Shown here: positions 7,601 to 17,139 of the stretch, piece by piece
How the letters are laid out: each line of letters starts with the position of its first letter
How positions within the stretch are numbered: position 1 is the first letter of the stretch
Source of the DNA: Ruminococcus sp.
GTDB taxonomy: Bacteria > Bacillota > Clostridia > Oscillospirales > Ruminococcaceae
Assembly (NCBI GenBank): GCA_029060305.1
Contig: JAIDUG010000056.1
Span: 1-64,000 of the forward strand
DNA length: 64,000 bases
Direction of reading: 5' to 3'
Made by a program: the position numbers and the translations under genes
The notes under the pieces: model-generated
Told to the model about the DNA's origin: nothing
The model's database searches: none
Seen by the model: the letters and a program-made list of their open reading frames with translations, nothing else

Positions 7601-9742
7601 TTATTTGCTTGAAACAGTATTGAGTTTTTCTGTTGTCATCGGGAAATCTGAAGTTGAGATGAGTTTAGCCTGAGACATCTGAATAGCAAGAGCGTCCATA
7701 TTTGTGAATTTGCTTCCGTTGTCTATAACGTCGCCGTTGAGCTGTCCCTGTTCAGAAACCGGATATTCACTCGGATTGGAGATTGACTGCATAATGAGTA
7801 CAGCGTCAGAAATGTTTACTGCACCGTCAACGTTAGCATCGCCCCAGAGTGTAACTTTAAGTTCGGGTGCAGTTGTTGTAGTGGTAGTTGTTGCTTCTGT
7901 GGAAGTAGTTGTCTGAGTGGTTGTAGTAGCAGAAGTTGTTGTTGTACTTGTAGTTGTTGCACTTGTTGTAGTTGTAGTGGTAGTAGCTTTTGTCGTTGTA
8001 GTCGTTGTTGTCTGAACGTTATAGTAAACTTCTATATTATCAATTGTAATGGCATCAGCTTCGCCATAGTAATATCCGAAATAGAGTTCACCGGTCGGGT
8101 CAATGAAGTTATTGCTGCTGCTTGCAACTGTACTTGGAACAATCCACATTATTTCAGCTTTTTCGCCAGCATCGAGTACGCAGTAATCGCCTTTTTCCTG
8201 ATACCAGTATTCCTGTTCTGAGGGAGCGTCCTTTGTAACGCTTGAACCTGTATTATATACGAGCTTGTTAACTTTTGATTTTGCGGAAACGTCGAAACGG
8301 ATAGCATAAACGTCCATATCTTCTTCAATTCCGAGGTCTTCATACTTTACATGGAGAGCGTTTTTAGTTTCGTCACCGTGTTCAATCATTTCGCCGACTT
8401 TCTTTGCGATTGAAGCTGTATAAGGTACTGTAACTTCCTTTGTGTATGTGAGTACTGCACCTGTAAGTTTTACAGTTTCGAGGAGGGCAGGTTCAGTAGC
8501 ACCTTCTTCCTGTTCAGCTTTTGTGCCATACCAGTACTGGAAAGAAATTTCGTCATCTACCTTTGTATTCGTGTAAGGCTGTACCTCTGCCGGAACTTCC
8601 CAGTAAGCCTGAATATAAGTACCTGCTTCAGCGATTGTAGCACCTGCCGAGGGTTTTATTTCAAATTTAACGCCTGCTTCTTCAAATTCTTTGAGCTGGT
8701 CTTCACCGCAGTCATTGTACCAGTAGCCAGCAGTTTCTTTTCCCTTGATACCGGCTTCCTTTTTAGCTGATTCTGTATCAGCAGGAGAACCATTTTGTAC
8801 ATTGAGACCGCCACCGTACATAAAAGTATCAGCAGGGTCATCAGTTTCAATGATAGCAGTAAGCGATTCAATTGTAACGCCTGTCATATCAGTGAGACCG
8901 AAATCAGAATACTTGAATTTGTGGCTGTTTATCGGGTCGTCCTCACCAGGAGTTTTACCCTCGGAAGCGTACTGGTCTTCATCATATCCCTGTGTAAGAA
9001 TAATCGGGTTTTCACTTAATTCAATCTGTCTTGCAACAGTTGAACGGATAGTAGCTGTACCGTCGCCGTTGTCCTTGAAAGACCAGTTGTCACCGCTTGT
9101 TGTCTTGTTGTTGTGAGGAACGTTAGTAGTAGGCTTTCCTGTATTTGGCTTATTGGGGTCGGAATCGTCCGGAGTTTCGGGAGCAGGAGGTGTTTCAACT
9201 TTTCCGTTAGCTTCAATCTTGTCAATGGTTATTGAACCTTTTGATTCGCCTGCATAGTAGTTTCTGAATTCAAATTTACCAGGGTATTTGTCAGTCTTAG
9301 GGTCATATTTGAGGTCGAGACCGGAAAGGTCAAAACCGATTGTTACAGGTTCACCCTCTTTGCACGCAATCTGAGTAGCAGTTATGTCAACAGTACCGCC
9401 CTTTGAATCAATGAAACCTTTTTTAGCGTCATATTCAAGCCAGTACGGCTCTTTTGCAGTTCCGATACCGAAACCACAGGAGAAGTTACCTGTAAAATCA
9501 GGTGTAAAAGTTATGTTTATAGTTTTAAGTCCGCTTGTAGCAACGTCAGCAGTGAAGCCCTCGTATTTGTCGCCTACTCCGATACCTGAACCTGCTTTTT
9601 TGTTAGCGATGATGTCAACAACCGGTGAAGCACTTACAGCTCCGGCAGGAACGGACAGCATAACAGCAGGTACGCATGAAGCAGTCATTACGAAACTCAT
9701 AACGGAAGCCTTTAAACGTGTGGAAAAGTTTCTTTTCTTCAT
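7601..9742 (-). CDS. Dockerin protein with three beta-sandwich modules, no recognised catalytic domain
   Basis: 713 aa, secreted. After a signal peptide (about 1-35) come three related modules at about 38-195, 225-420 and 425-573. They share aromatic-rich strands (YWY or YYYGxA endings, with I(T)IDxIE-type closing strands in the first and third). Then follow a Thr-rich linker (574-625) and a C-terminal dockerin (about 631-713) with one clear calcium loop (DANVDGAVNISD) and a degenerate second one. No glycoside hydrolase, lyase or esterase motif was recognised. The modules look like carbohydrate-binding or DUF5620-type domains known from Ruminococcus cellulosomes, but that is a guess. The ATG at 9742 is preferred over a TTG at 9751 because AGAGAGG lies about 11 nt before the ATG and only 3 nt before the TTG. 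Monocistronic. Confidence 0.75.
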   Translation of the reverse strand: MKKRNFSTRLKASVMSFVMTASCVPAVMLSVPAGAVSASPVVDIIANKKAGSGIGVGDKYEGFTADVATSGLKTINITFTPDFTGNFSCGFGIGTAKEPYWLEYDAKKGFIDSKGGTVDITATQIACKEGEPVTIGFDLSGLDLKYDPKTDKYPGKFEFRNYYAGESKGSITIDKIEANGKVETPPAPETPDDSDPNKPNTGKPTTNVPHNNKTTSGDNWSFKDNGDGTATIRSTVARQIELSENPIILTQGYDEDQYASEGKTPGEDDPINSHKFKYSDFGLTDMTGVTIESLTAIIETDDPADTFMYGGGLNVQNGSPADTESAKKEAGIKGKETAGYWYNDCGEDQLKEFEEAGVKFEIKPSAGATIAEAGTYIQAYWEVPAEVQPYTNTKVDDEISFQYWYGTKAEQEEGATEPALLETVKLTGAVLTYTKEVTVPYTASIAKKVGEMIEHGDETKNALHVKYEDLGIEEDMDVYAIRFDVSAKSKVNKLVYNTGSSVTKDAPSEQEYWYQEKGDYCVLDAGEKAEIMWIVPSTVASSSNNFIDPTGELYFGYYYGEADAITIDNIEVYYNVQTTTTTTTKATTTTTTTSATTTSTTTTSATTTTQTTTSTEATTTTTTTAPELKVTLWGDANVDGAVNISDAVLIMQSISNPSEYPVSEQGQLNGDVIDNGSKFTNMDALAIQMSQAKLISTSDFPMTTEKLNTVSSK

Positions 9743-10077
9743 TGTAATCAAATCCTCTCTTAAAAATATTAAATATTCGTTAACAAGTTCTGTATAAAAT
9801 TATTATATCACTTTTCCATACGGATTTTGTTACAGAATTATGAATATTGGGTGATTATTGAATGAAAAATAATAATTTATACAAAACTTACTGATAGTAT
9901 ATGATTAGAATCAACTTATGTATATATGAAAATTATAATACATAGAAACGTTAAGTAAAAATTTGTTTCCATTCGACTTGACTTCCTGTGTGAAATAATA
10001 TATAATTACTAATGTATATTCCCTGAAAAGCCGTTCATAATAAAGTGAGAATATCCGGAAAGTGAGGGAATATATTT
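9743..10077. other. Intergenic region between divergent dockerin and tepA genes
   Basis: About 335 bp, AT-rich, without a gene. The left part holds a minus-strand TATAAT (9802-9807) for the dockerin gene with a poor -35. The right part holds the strong promoter of the tepA-ftsK run at 9978-10006. Confidence 0.6.
9978..10006 (+). promoter_or_regulatory. Sigma-A promoter of the tepA-ftsK gene run
   Basis: TTGACT (9978-9983) and TATAAT (10001-10006) with 17 bp between them, 72 bp before the tepA start. It is the only strong promoter noticed before the long plus-strand run to 21.6 kb. Confidence 0.75.
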
Positions 10078-10785
10078 TTGGAAACAAACGAAAAGAACGA
10101 AAAAAACGTTACAGAGGAAAAAATTGACGAGGCAAAACTTGTCGCTGAAAACGGTCAGAGCATTTCGCAGAACTCAAAGCACCTTATACACTGCCTTACT
10201 GTTATAGGACAGATAGAGGGTCATTATGTACTGGCAGAACAGAACAAGACTACAAAATATGAACATATTATACCGGCACTTGTGGCGATTGAGCAGGACA
10301 GAAGTGTTGAGGGATTGCTGATAATTCTGAATACAGTAGGTGGAGACGTTGAAGCAGGTCTCGCAATTGCAGAACTCATTGCAGGAATGAAAACTCCTAC
10401 GGTATCGCTTGTTGTAGGTGGCGGACATTCAATAGGTGTACCGCTTGCTGTAAGTGCGAAACATTCCTTTATAGTGCCGTCTGCCTCAATGACTATTCAC
10501 CCTGTCCGTATGAACGGCACTGTTTTAGGCGTTCCGCAGACTTTATCATATTTCGATAAAATGCAGGACAGAATTATTAATTTCGTCACTTCAAACAGCA
10601 ATGTAAGTGAAGAGGATTTCCGCAGTCTGATGTTGAATACTCAGGAGCTTGTGCTTGATGTGGGAAGTGTTTTAGAGGGAAAGAAAGCCGTTGAAATCGG
10701 GCTGATTGACGAATTGGGCGGTCTCAGCAATGCTATGGACTGCCTTTATAACCTTATTGAAAATTCGGAAAAACGATATGTTTAA
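10078..10785 (+). CDS. tepA: ClpP-like translocation-enhancing protein TepA
   Basis: 235 aa, ClpP/crotonase fold. An acidic N-terminal stretch (about 1-35) is followed by a ClpP-like core. The [13 protein letters not shown] segment matches the strand and oxyanion region, [11 protein letters not shown] holds the nucleophile-loop serine (S in the HSIG position), and the MTIHPV segment supplies a histidine. It resembles TepA/YmfB, a cytoplasmic serine-peptidase relative encoded just upstream of spoIIIE in Bacillus; the same order here (next gene ftsK/spoIIIE) supports the call. The start is TTG at 10078 with GAGGGAA about 7 nt upstream. It may degrade small peptides such as signal peptides, but the substrate is uncertain. 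Confidence 0.85.
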   Translation: METNEKNEKNVTEEKIDEAKLVAENGQSISQNSKHLIHCLTVIGQIEGHYVLAEQNKTTKYEHIIPALVAIEQDRSVEGLLIILNTVGGDVEAGLAIAELIAGMKTPTVSLVVGGGHSIGVPLAVSAKHSFIVPSASMTIHPVRMNGTVLGVPQTLSYFDKMQDRIINFVTSNSNVSEEDFRSLMLNTQELVLDVGSVLEGKKAVEIGLIDELGGLSNAMDCLYNLIENSEKRYV

Positions 10786-10840
10786 AAAGAATATTGGGCG
10801 GACTTTGTTCGCCCGTAAATACCTGTTCGGAGGACTTACA

Positions 10841-13333
10841 ATGGCAGATGCTAAGAAAAAAAATAAAAAAAATCAGCCGGATTTATTGTTTGAAAGATTC
10901 CTGCCGTCTGTAAATGACAAGAATAAGTTTTGGTCAATAGTATTGTTTGGAGTGGGAATGCTTATTTTTTTCATGATGGTTGTGAAAGGTTCTGACGGCT
11001 GGCTGAAAGCACATAATCTTTTACTCGGTATTTTCGGTATATCAATACCTTTTGTGCCTGTTCTTCTTATGTACATATCAGTCAGGATAGGAAAGGAAAA
11101 AGGACCGAATTGCATTGCAGACCGTGCAATATGGGGAATAGTCATTGCTTTTCTTATCAGCGGTACATTGCAGATTTTCTTCTCCGGCAAACTCAAAGGA
11201 AACAATTTTGACGAACATATCAGGAATCTTTACAACGACGGTGTACGTTTAAAGGGCGGTGGTGTTGCCAGTTATCTTATGGCTGGACCTCTGCTTGGTT
11301 TTTTCGGAAATATCGGTGCAAAGATTATCACTGTGATACTTTATTTCATTGCCGGAATGTTCTTCACCGGAAAAACTCTTCCGGAGTTTCTTGAATTTAT
11401 ATACGGATATTTCAAAAATCTTGGCAGTGTAATGCAGGGGCTTTTTTCAATGCTTATGGGTGGAAAATTCAGCGACTTTTACGACGATGATGATTTCAAT
11501 GACGATATTGAAAAAAAATCATTCGACGCAGACCTTGAAGCCATAGAGATAGTAAATAACCGCACTGAACCTGAACCGAATCCCGATTTTGTGGAGATTT
11601 CAATTCCTGTCAACACCGAACCCGAAAAAAAAGACGAATTTTGGTTTGACGTACATCTTGAATCCGACAAACTTATTGAAAGAAAACCGGAAGAAAATGT
11701 TGAAAACGATGTTCTGAAGATACCTGAACCGGAAACCGTTGTTGAGAACAGTGAAGACGAAAATCTTGAAAAACTTATAAAACGTGCAACAAAAAAAATC
11801 AAGCAGAAGAAAACTGACGTTGAAACGGTGCAACCTGAAACTTCTGAAGATTTGCAGTATAAACTTCCTCCACTGGAACTTCTTGAACTTCCTGAAAATA
11901 AACTTAATGATGATGAAACCGCTGTTGAAATGCGTTCAAAAGCTGACATAATCGTCAATACTCTGCAAAGTTTCAAGGTTGAGGTGAAAATACGTGACAT
12001 TCTCAGAGGTCCTTCAATTACACGTTATGAGGTTCAGCCAGGGGTGGGCGTTCAGGTAAAGAAAATCAAGAATCTTGAAGATGACATTGCTTTGAATCTC
12101 GCAGCACAGGGTGTGAGAATCGAAGCTCCTGTACCTCGGAAATCTGTTGTCGGAATAGAAGTCCCCAACGAAAACAAAGATATTGTTACTATACGTGAAA
12201 TGTTTTCTTCACCGGCATTCCGCAACAGTACAAGTAAACTTACTTTTGCAGTAGGAAAAGACATAGCAGGAAATATTATTTTAGGCGACATTGCCAAAAT
12301 GCCACACGTCATTATAGCCGGTACTACAGGCTCGGGAAAATCCGTCTGTACACGTTCAATAATAATGAGTATTCTCTATAACGCTACTCCCGAAGAAGTA
12401 AGAATGATACTCATTGACCCGAAAATAGTTGAATTTAAGGTTTTTGACGGCATACCACACTTGCTTATACCGATAGTCACTGAATGTAAAAAAGCTGCCG
12501 GTGCTTTGAACTGGGCTGTAAACGAAATGATGAGACGTTATCAGGTGTTTGCTGAAGTAGGTGCGAATGACCTTAAATCCTACAATGAGTACGCTGAAAA
12601 GAATGCGGATATTCAGAAAATGCCACAGATTGTAGTATTTATTGACGAATTAGCTGATATGATGCTTGTTGCAGGAAAAGAAGTTGAGGATTATATCTGT
12701 CGTCTTGCACAGATGGGACGTGCTTCCGGAATGCACCTTGTAATCGCAACGCAGAGACCTACAACAGACGTTATCACCGGACTTATAAAGGCTAATATTC
12801 CGAGCCGTATAGCACTTTCCGTAATGTCGCAGATTGACTCACGTACTATTATTGATATGGCAGGTGCGGACAAACTTCTCGGCAACGGTGATATGCTTTA
12901 TATGCCTATCGGTACGAGTAAACCCGTACGTGTTCAGGGGTGTTTTGCTTCTTCAAACGACATAAATGCTACTCTTGATTACATAAGATTGCAGATTAAG
13001 GGAGAGTACGACAACGACATTATACAGGCTGTCGAAAATTTTGTTCCGCAGTCCAAAGGCTCGGGCAGTAGTGGCGACGCCAGTGGAAGTGTTGCAGTTA
13101 CCGACAGCGACTTTGTGGAAAAGGCAATTGAGGTTGCAGTGAATAACGGACAGCTTTCAACGTCTATGTTACAGCGTAAACTCAAACTTGGTTACGCAAG
13201 AGCGGCGAGAATTATGGATGAACTTGAGGAAATGGGCGTTATAGGTGCAAGTGAGGGTGCAAAACCTCGTAAAGTGCTTATGTCAAAAATGCAGTACGAC
13301 GAAAGAAAAATAAGAAAATCGGAGGGGAATTAA
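10841..13333 (+). CDS. ftsK: DNA translocase FtsK/SpoIIIE
   Basis: 830 aa. Four hydrophobic segments lie in the first about 190 residues, then an acidic, low-complexity linker, then the motor: an alpha-domain before Walker A (GTTGSGKSV), Walker B (VVFIDELADMM), and a C-terminal gamma winged-helix module that reads KOPS/SRS DNA sites. It pumps chromosomal DNA through the closing septum. The start at 10841 is set by GGAGGA at 10829-10834. An in-frame upstream extension overlapping tepA lacks a ribosome binding site. A small GGGCG/CGCCC hairpin lies in the tepA-ftsK gap. It cannot be told from sequence alone whether this is the vegetative or the sporulation-type copy. Confidence 0.95.
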   Translation: MADAKKKNKKNQPDLLFERFLPSVNDKNKFWSIVLFGVGMLIFFMMVVKGSDGWLKAHNLLLGIFGISIPFVPVLLMYISVRIGKEKGPNCIADRAIWGIVIAFLISGTLQIFFSGKLKGNNFDEHIRNLYNDGVRLKGGGVASYLMAGPLLGFFGNIGAKIITVILYFIAGMFFTGKTLPEFLEFIYGYFKNLGSVMQGLFSMLMGGKFSDFYDDDDFNDDIEKKSFDADLEAIEIVNNRTEPEPNPDFVEISIPVNTEPEKKDEFWFDVHLESDKLIERKPEENVENDVLKIPEPETVVENSEDENLEKLIKRATKKIKQKKTDVETVQPETSEDLQYKLPPLELLELPENKLNDDETAVEMRSKADIIVNTLQSFKVEVKIRDILRGPSITRYEVQPGVGVQVKKIKNLEDDIALNLAAQGVRIEAPVPRKSVVGIEVPNENKDIVTIREMFSSPAFRNSTSKLTFAVGKDIAGNIILGDIAKMPHVIIAGTTGSGKSVCTRSIIMSILYNATPEEVRMILIDPKIVEFKVFDGIPHLLIPIVTECKKAAGALNWAVNEMMRRYQVFAEVGANDLKSYNEYAEKNADIQKMPQIVVFIDELADMMLVAGKEVEDYICRLAQMGRASGMHLVIATQRPTTDVITGLIKANIPSRIALSVMSQIDSRTIIDMAGADKLLGNGDMLYMPIGTSKPVRVQGCFASSNDINATLDYIRLQIKGEYDNDIIQAVENFVPQSKGSGSSGDASGSVAVTDSDFVEKAIEVAVNNGQLSTSMLQRKLKLGYARAARIMDELEEMGVIGASEGAKPRKVLMSKMQYDERKIRKSEGN

Positions 13334-14125
13334 TTGCCGGATTTAATAGGTATGCTTAAATATAAGGGTTTGGAATATAGAAAAATGGCTGACGAACTGA
13401 AAAATTATTACAGGAATGCTGTTATTTTACGTTGTGAGGAAACACATGATATTCCTACGGGTTCAAGCAAAATGGGCGGATTTCCCGATTTACCGCCCGA
13501 AATAGAATATCCCACAATGTCGGAATGTACAATAGGATGGGAACATTATGAAAAATCTTCCATGCAGTTGGTTGCACAGATTAATTTGTGTGAACTTGCG
13601 GAATCGGGTGCGGACGTTGAAAATCTTCTGCCGAAAACGGGTATGCTTTATATATTCTGGAGTGGTGAAGTTTTTGAACTTGAAAGCAATGAATATTTTG
13701 AAATGGAAATTGCTGAACCCGACAAAACGGCATTCCATAAAGTTATTTACTGGGACGGCGATATGTCAACATTAAAACGTACAGAACCGCCATGCCCTTA
13801 TTACAGCAAGTACTTTGAAGAATGTTTTGAGGAATATTCTGTCACATTTGATTCTGATTCGGAATACAGTGAAGATTCAGCTTACAAAATAGACGGTCTT
13901 GAAGAAGCTGTTGAAACATATTCTTCTAAATTTGCAAATCGTGGCGATAAGATGTTAGGATTCCCGAAAGGTACAAACGTTCCATATCTTGACGAAAACA
14001 CTGTTAATCTTTTTCAGTTTGATTATTCTATGGGTTGTTTGTGGAGTGAGTACTGGCTCATAAACAAGGAAGATTTGAAAAATCGTGATTTTTCAAAAGT
14101 TGTATTTAGTTGCGATATGGATTAG
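13334..14125 (+). CDS. DUF1963 (YwqG-like) protein
   Basis: 263 aa, cytoplasmic. It contains the MGGFPDLPPEIEYP segment, a QINLCEL strand, and the FW/WSGE pattern typical of DUF1963/YwqG proteins, which have a beta-rich fold and no established biochemical role. TTG start at 13334 with a strong GGAGGGG at 13321-13327, directly after the ftsK stop (TAA 13331-13333). The tight spacing places it in the same operon as ftsK, but nothing links it functionally to DNA translocation. Confidence 0.75.
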   Translation: MPDLIGMLKYKGLEYRKMADELKNYYRNAVILRCEETHDIPTGSSKMGGFPDLPPEIEYPTMSECTIGWEHYEKSSMQLVAQINLCELAESGADVENLLPKTGMLYIFWSGEVFELESNEYFEMEIAEPDKTAFHKVIYWDGDMSTLKRTEPPCPYYSKYFEECFEEYSVTFDSDSEYSEDSAYKIDGLEEAVETYSSKFANRGDKMLGFPKGTNVPYLDENTVNLFQFDYSMGCLWSEYWLINKEDLKNRDFSKVVFSCDMD

Positions 14126-14137
14126 GAGGTGGTATGC

Positions 14138-16072
14138 TTGTATAAAGGATTTTTACCGATTTCAAGAAAGGAAATGGACGAACTCGGTATTAAGCAGTTT
14201 GATTTCATATACGTGACCGGTGATGCTTATGTTGACCATCCGAGTTTCGGAGCGTCTATCATTACACGACTTATTGAATCAATGGGTTTTACTGTCGGAA
14301 TAATTTCACAACCCGACTGGCATTCCGACAGGGATTTTAAAAAATTCGGCAGTCCGAAATATGCGTTTCTTGTGACTTCCGGAAATATAGATTCAATGGT
14401 TGCACACTACACATCAGCCAAAAGAAAGCGTTCCGACGATGCTTATACTGCCGGAGGAGTTGCAGGAAAACGTCCAGACCGTGCTGTTATAGTTTACTGT
14501 CAGAAAATCCGTGAATATTTCGGTGATATTCCTGTTGCGATAGGCGGACTTGAAGCCTCACTGAGACGTTTTGCACATTACGACTACTGGGACGATGCTG
14601 TCCGTCCGTCGATACTCGTTGACAGCGGAGCGGATTTGCTTATGTACGGAATGGGCGAACATCAGATACAGGAACTTTGCAAAAGACTTGCAGACGGCGA
14701 AAATATCAGAGATATTCACGATATACGAGGTACTTGCTATCTGACCGAGCCTGTAAATACGCCGTTAGGGTCGGCACAATGTCCGTCATTCGAGCAAGTG
14801 AGAGACAATAAAGTTGAGTATGCAAAGGCTGTAAAAATTCAGTACGACTGGCAGGACGAGGTATACGGCAAAACTATAATTCAACGTCACGGCAAAATGA
14901 TGCTTGTACAGAATCCTCCTGCATACAGTCTCACAACAGAAGAACTTGACTATATATATTCATTGCCTTATATGAGGGCATATCATCCGTCTTATGAAGC
15001 ACTGGGCGGTGTACCTGGTATTGAGGAAGTCCGTTTTTCGATAACTCATAACAGAGGTTGTTTCGGTTACTGTAATTTCTGTTCGATTGCGTTACATCAG
15101 GGACGGCGTGTTACTTGCAGGAGCGAGAAGTCCATACTTGAAGAAGCTGAAAAAATAACAAAAATGCCGGATTTCAAAGGGTACATACACGACGTTGGCG
15201 GACCTACTGCAAATTTCAGAAGTACGTCGTGTGAGAAGCAGTTAAGTAAAGGTCTTTGTATGGGAAAAAAATGTCTTGCACCTCAACCTTGTCCGGCTTT
15301 AAAGGCAGACCATACTGAATATCTTGCGATTCTCCGTAAGATACGTAAAATCAAAGGTATAAAAAGGGTTTTCATACGTTCAGGAATACGTTATGACTAT
15401 CTTATGCAGGACAAAAACGACGAGTTTATGAGGGAACTTATAAAGTATCACGTCAGCGGACAGTTGAAAGTCGCTCCCGAACACTGTTCGGCTGTAGTAC
15501 TTGACAAAATGGGAAAACCTCATATTGAAGCATACAAGGCTTTTCAGAAACGCTTTTATGAAATTACAAAAGGTATCGGCAAAGAACAGTATTTAGTACC
15601 ATATCTTATGTCCTCACACCCTGGGAGTACTCTCAATGAAGCAATAGACCTTGCTGTTTTTCTGAAAGAAAACAAAATCCGTCCGGAGCAGGTACAGGAC
15701 TTTTATCCTACCCCTGGGACGATTTCAACAGCTATGTTCTATACTGGACTTGACCCATATACTATGGAAAAAGTATATGTTCCGAAAACTCCTGAAGAAA
15801 AGTCTGCACAGAGGGCATTGTTGCAGTACTTCAGACCGCAGAACAGGGAAATAGTTCTAAAAGCACTCAGAAAGGCAGGACGGTATGATTTGATAGGTAC
15901 ATCTCCGAAATGTCTCGTTGAGGATACTGCAAAGAATAACGGAAAGGCAGGTGTAAGAAATTGGCAGGATTCAAGCTCACAGAAGAACAGAAAAAATCAC
16001 TCGGCAAGTACGCACAACAGGCAAAACAGAAATACGACAGTCAGAACCCGAAACAAAAAAAGAAAACCTTGA
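14138..16072 (+). CDS. YgiQ-family radical SAM protein
   Basis: 644 aa. Matches the UPF0313/YgiQ family: an N-terminal region with the FDFIYVTGDAYVDHPSFG signature, a radical-SAM core with the CxxxCxxC cluster site (CFGYCNFC, about residue 310), further Cys in GLCMGKKCLAPQPCP, and a C-terminal DUF3362 part containing QDFYPTPGT. The reaction is unknown. The likely start is TTG at 14138, 8 nt after AGGAGG at 14124-14129; the in-frame GTG at 14129 falls inside that ribosome binding site. The last 37 codons are Lys/Arg/Asn/Ser-rich and overlap the next gene by 112 nt in another frame. Confidence 0.88.
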   Translation: MYKGFLPISRKEMDELGIKQFDFIYVTGDAYVDHPSFGASIITRLIESMGFTVGIISQPDWHSDRDFKKFGSPKYAFLVTSGNIDSMVAHYTSAKRKRSDDAYTAGGVAGKRPDRAVIVYCQKIREYFGDIPVAIGGLEASLRRFAHYDYWDDAVRPSILVDSGADLLMYGMGEHQIQELCKRLADGENIRDIHDIRGTCYLTEPVNTPLGSAQCPSFEQVRDNKVEYAKAVKIQYDWQDEVYGKTIIQRHGKMMLVQNPPAYSLTTEELDYIYSLPYMRAYHPSYEALGGVPGIEEVRFSITHNRGCFGYCNFCSIALHQGRRVTCRSEKSILEEAEKITKMPDFKGYIHDVGGPTANFRSTSCEKQLSKGLCMGKKCLAPQPCPALKADHTEYLAILRKIRKIKGIKRVFIRSGIRYDYLMQDKNDEFMRELIKYHVSGQLKVAPEHCSAVVLDKMGKPHIEAYKAFQKRFYEITKGIGKEQYLVPYLMSSHPGSTLNEAIDLAVFLKENKIRPEQVQDFYPTPGTISTAMFYTGLDPYTMEKVYVPKTPEEKSAQRALLQYFRPQNREIVLKALRKAGRYDLIGTSPKCLVEDTAKNNGKAGVRNWQDSSSQKNRKNHSASTHNRQNRNTTVRTRNKKRKP

Positions 16073-16926
16073 AAGTAGCGATTCCTACAATATTGCTTAT
16101 GATAGTAGGTTTTGTTGTATGGAATGTTTTTGGCGGAGGTTTTGCACCGTCTCTTGAAGAACTTTCCGTACATTACATAGACGTTGGACAGGGCGACAGT
16201 ATTTACATAACTTCCGGCGGTGAGGGTATGCTCATTGACTGCGGTGAATCAGGTGATACTGACAGGGTTATTTCATACCTTGACAATATGGGCGTTTCAA
16301 AAATAGACTACGTTGTCGGCACGCACCCTCATTCAGACCATATGGGCGGTATGAGTAAGATTGTTGAACATTACGACATAGGCGAAATGATTATTCCACA
16401 TATAGACGACAGCGATACTCCGACTACAAAGTATTTTGAAAAATTCCTCAATGCGTGTGCAGTAAAGAATCTTTCGTTGACGGAAGCGGAACTCGGCAGG
16501 GAAATTAAAGTCGGTGACGCTGACCTGAAAATTATTGCTCCGAACAGCGAGGATTACAGCAACGTCAATAACTATTCTGTAAGTTTCATAATGAACCACG
16601 GCGACAACAGTTTTATATTTACAGGAGATGCTGAAAAACTTGCTGAAAATGAAATGCTTGAAAAGAACGTTCTTGAGGATATAGACGTTTACAAAGCAGG
16701 ACATCATGGAAGTGATACATCATCTTCTGAAGAATTTCTGAACGTTATAAAACCTGATTATGCGGTTATTTCGTGCGGTGAGGGAAATTCTTACGGTCAC
16801 CCGAAAGATATTACTGTTGAAAATCTCAGCAAATTTACTGACAAGATTTACAGGACAGACCTCGTTGGAACAGTTGTATTTACTTCTGACGGAAAACAGC
16901 TTGATGTTAAAACGGAAAGGAATTGA
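15961..16926 (+). CDS. Membrane-anchored ComEC/Rec2-like metallo-beta-lactamase-fold hydrolase
   Basis: 321 aa. A basic cytoplasmic N-terminus (about 1-36), one membrane segment (about 37-56), then an MBL-fold domain outside the membrane. Metal motifs are visible: YIDVGQGDS, the THPHSDHMGG ligand loop, FTGDAE and AGHHGSDTS. It is like the C-terminal MBL part of ComEC and its stand-alone relatives, proposed to act on DNA or nucleotides. TTG start at 15961 with AAAGGCAGG upstream. The N-terminal reading continues naturally into the membrane segment, so the 112-nt overlap with ygiQ appears genuine. It is followed by a DUF3006 gene, the usual neighbour of this family. Confidence 0.85.
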   Translation: MAGFKLTEEQKKSLGKYAQQAKQKYDSQNPKQKKKTLKVAIPTILLMIVGFVVWNVFGGGFAPSLEELSVHYIDVGQGDSIYITSGGEGMLIDCGESGDTDRVISYLDNMGVSKIDYVVGTHPHSDHMGGMSKIVEHYDIGEMIIPHIDDSDTPTTKYFEKFLNACAVKNLSLTEAELGREIKVGDADLKIIAPNSEDYSNVNNYSVSFIMNHGDNSFIFTGDAEKLAENEMLEKNVLEDIDVYKAGHHGSDTSSSEEFLNVIKPDYAVISCGEGNSYGHPKDITVENLSKFTDKIYRTDLVGTVVFTSDGKQLDVKTERN

Positions 16927-16929
16927 CAG

Positions 16930-17139
16930 ATGACAGTTATAGACCGTTTTGAAAATAACATAGCCGTTCTTGAAAGCGACGGTGTAATTATTGAAACTGA
17001 CCGTTCATTACTTCCTGAAAATGCAAGAGAAGGCGATGTTGTGGTTGAGACTGACGGACAATGGACTGTTGACGTTTCAGCAACAGAAGAAAGACGTACA
17101 CAAATACGTGAATTAATGAAAAGGCTGATGAAAAAATGA
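16930..17139 (+). CDS. DUF3006 small protein
   Basis: 69 aa, acidic, no signal. It begins VIDRFENNIAVLE, a strand pattern typical of DUF3006, and ends in a short basic helix. DUF3006 proteins are repeatedly encoded right after ComEC-like MBL proteins, as here (3-bp gap), suggesting a helper role, but no function is known. Its stop overlaps the next start as ATGA (17136-17139). Confidence 0.8.
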   Translation: MTVIDRFENNIAVLESDGVIIETDRSLLPENAREGDVVVETDGQWTVDVSATEERRTQIRELMKRLMKK

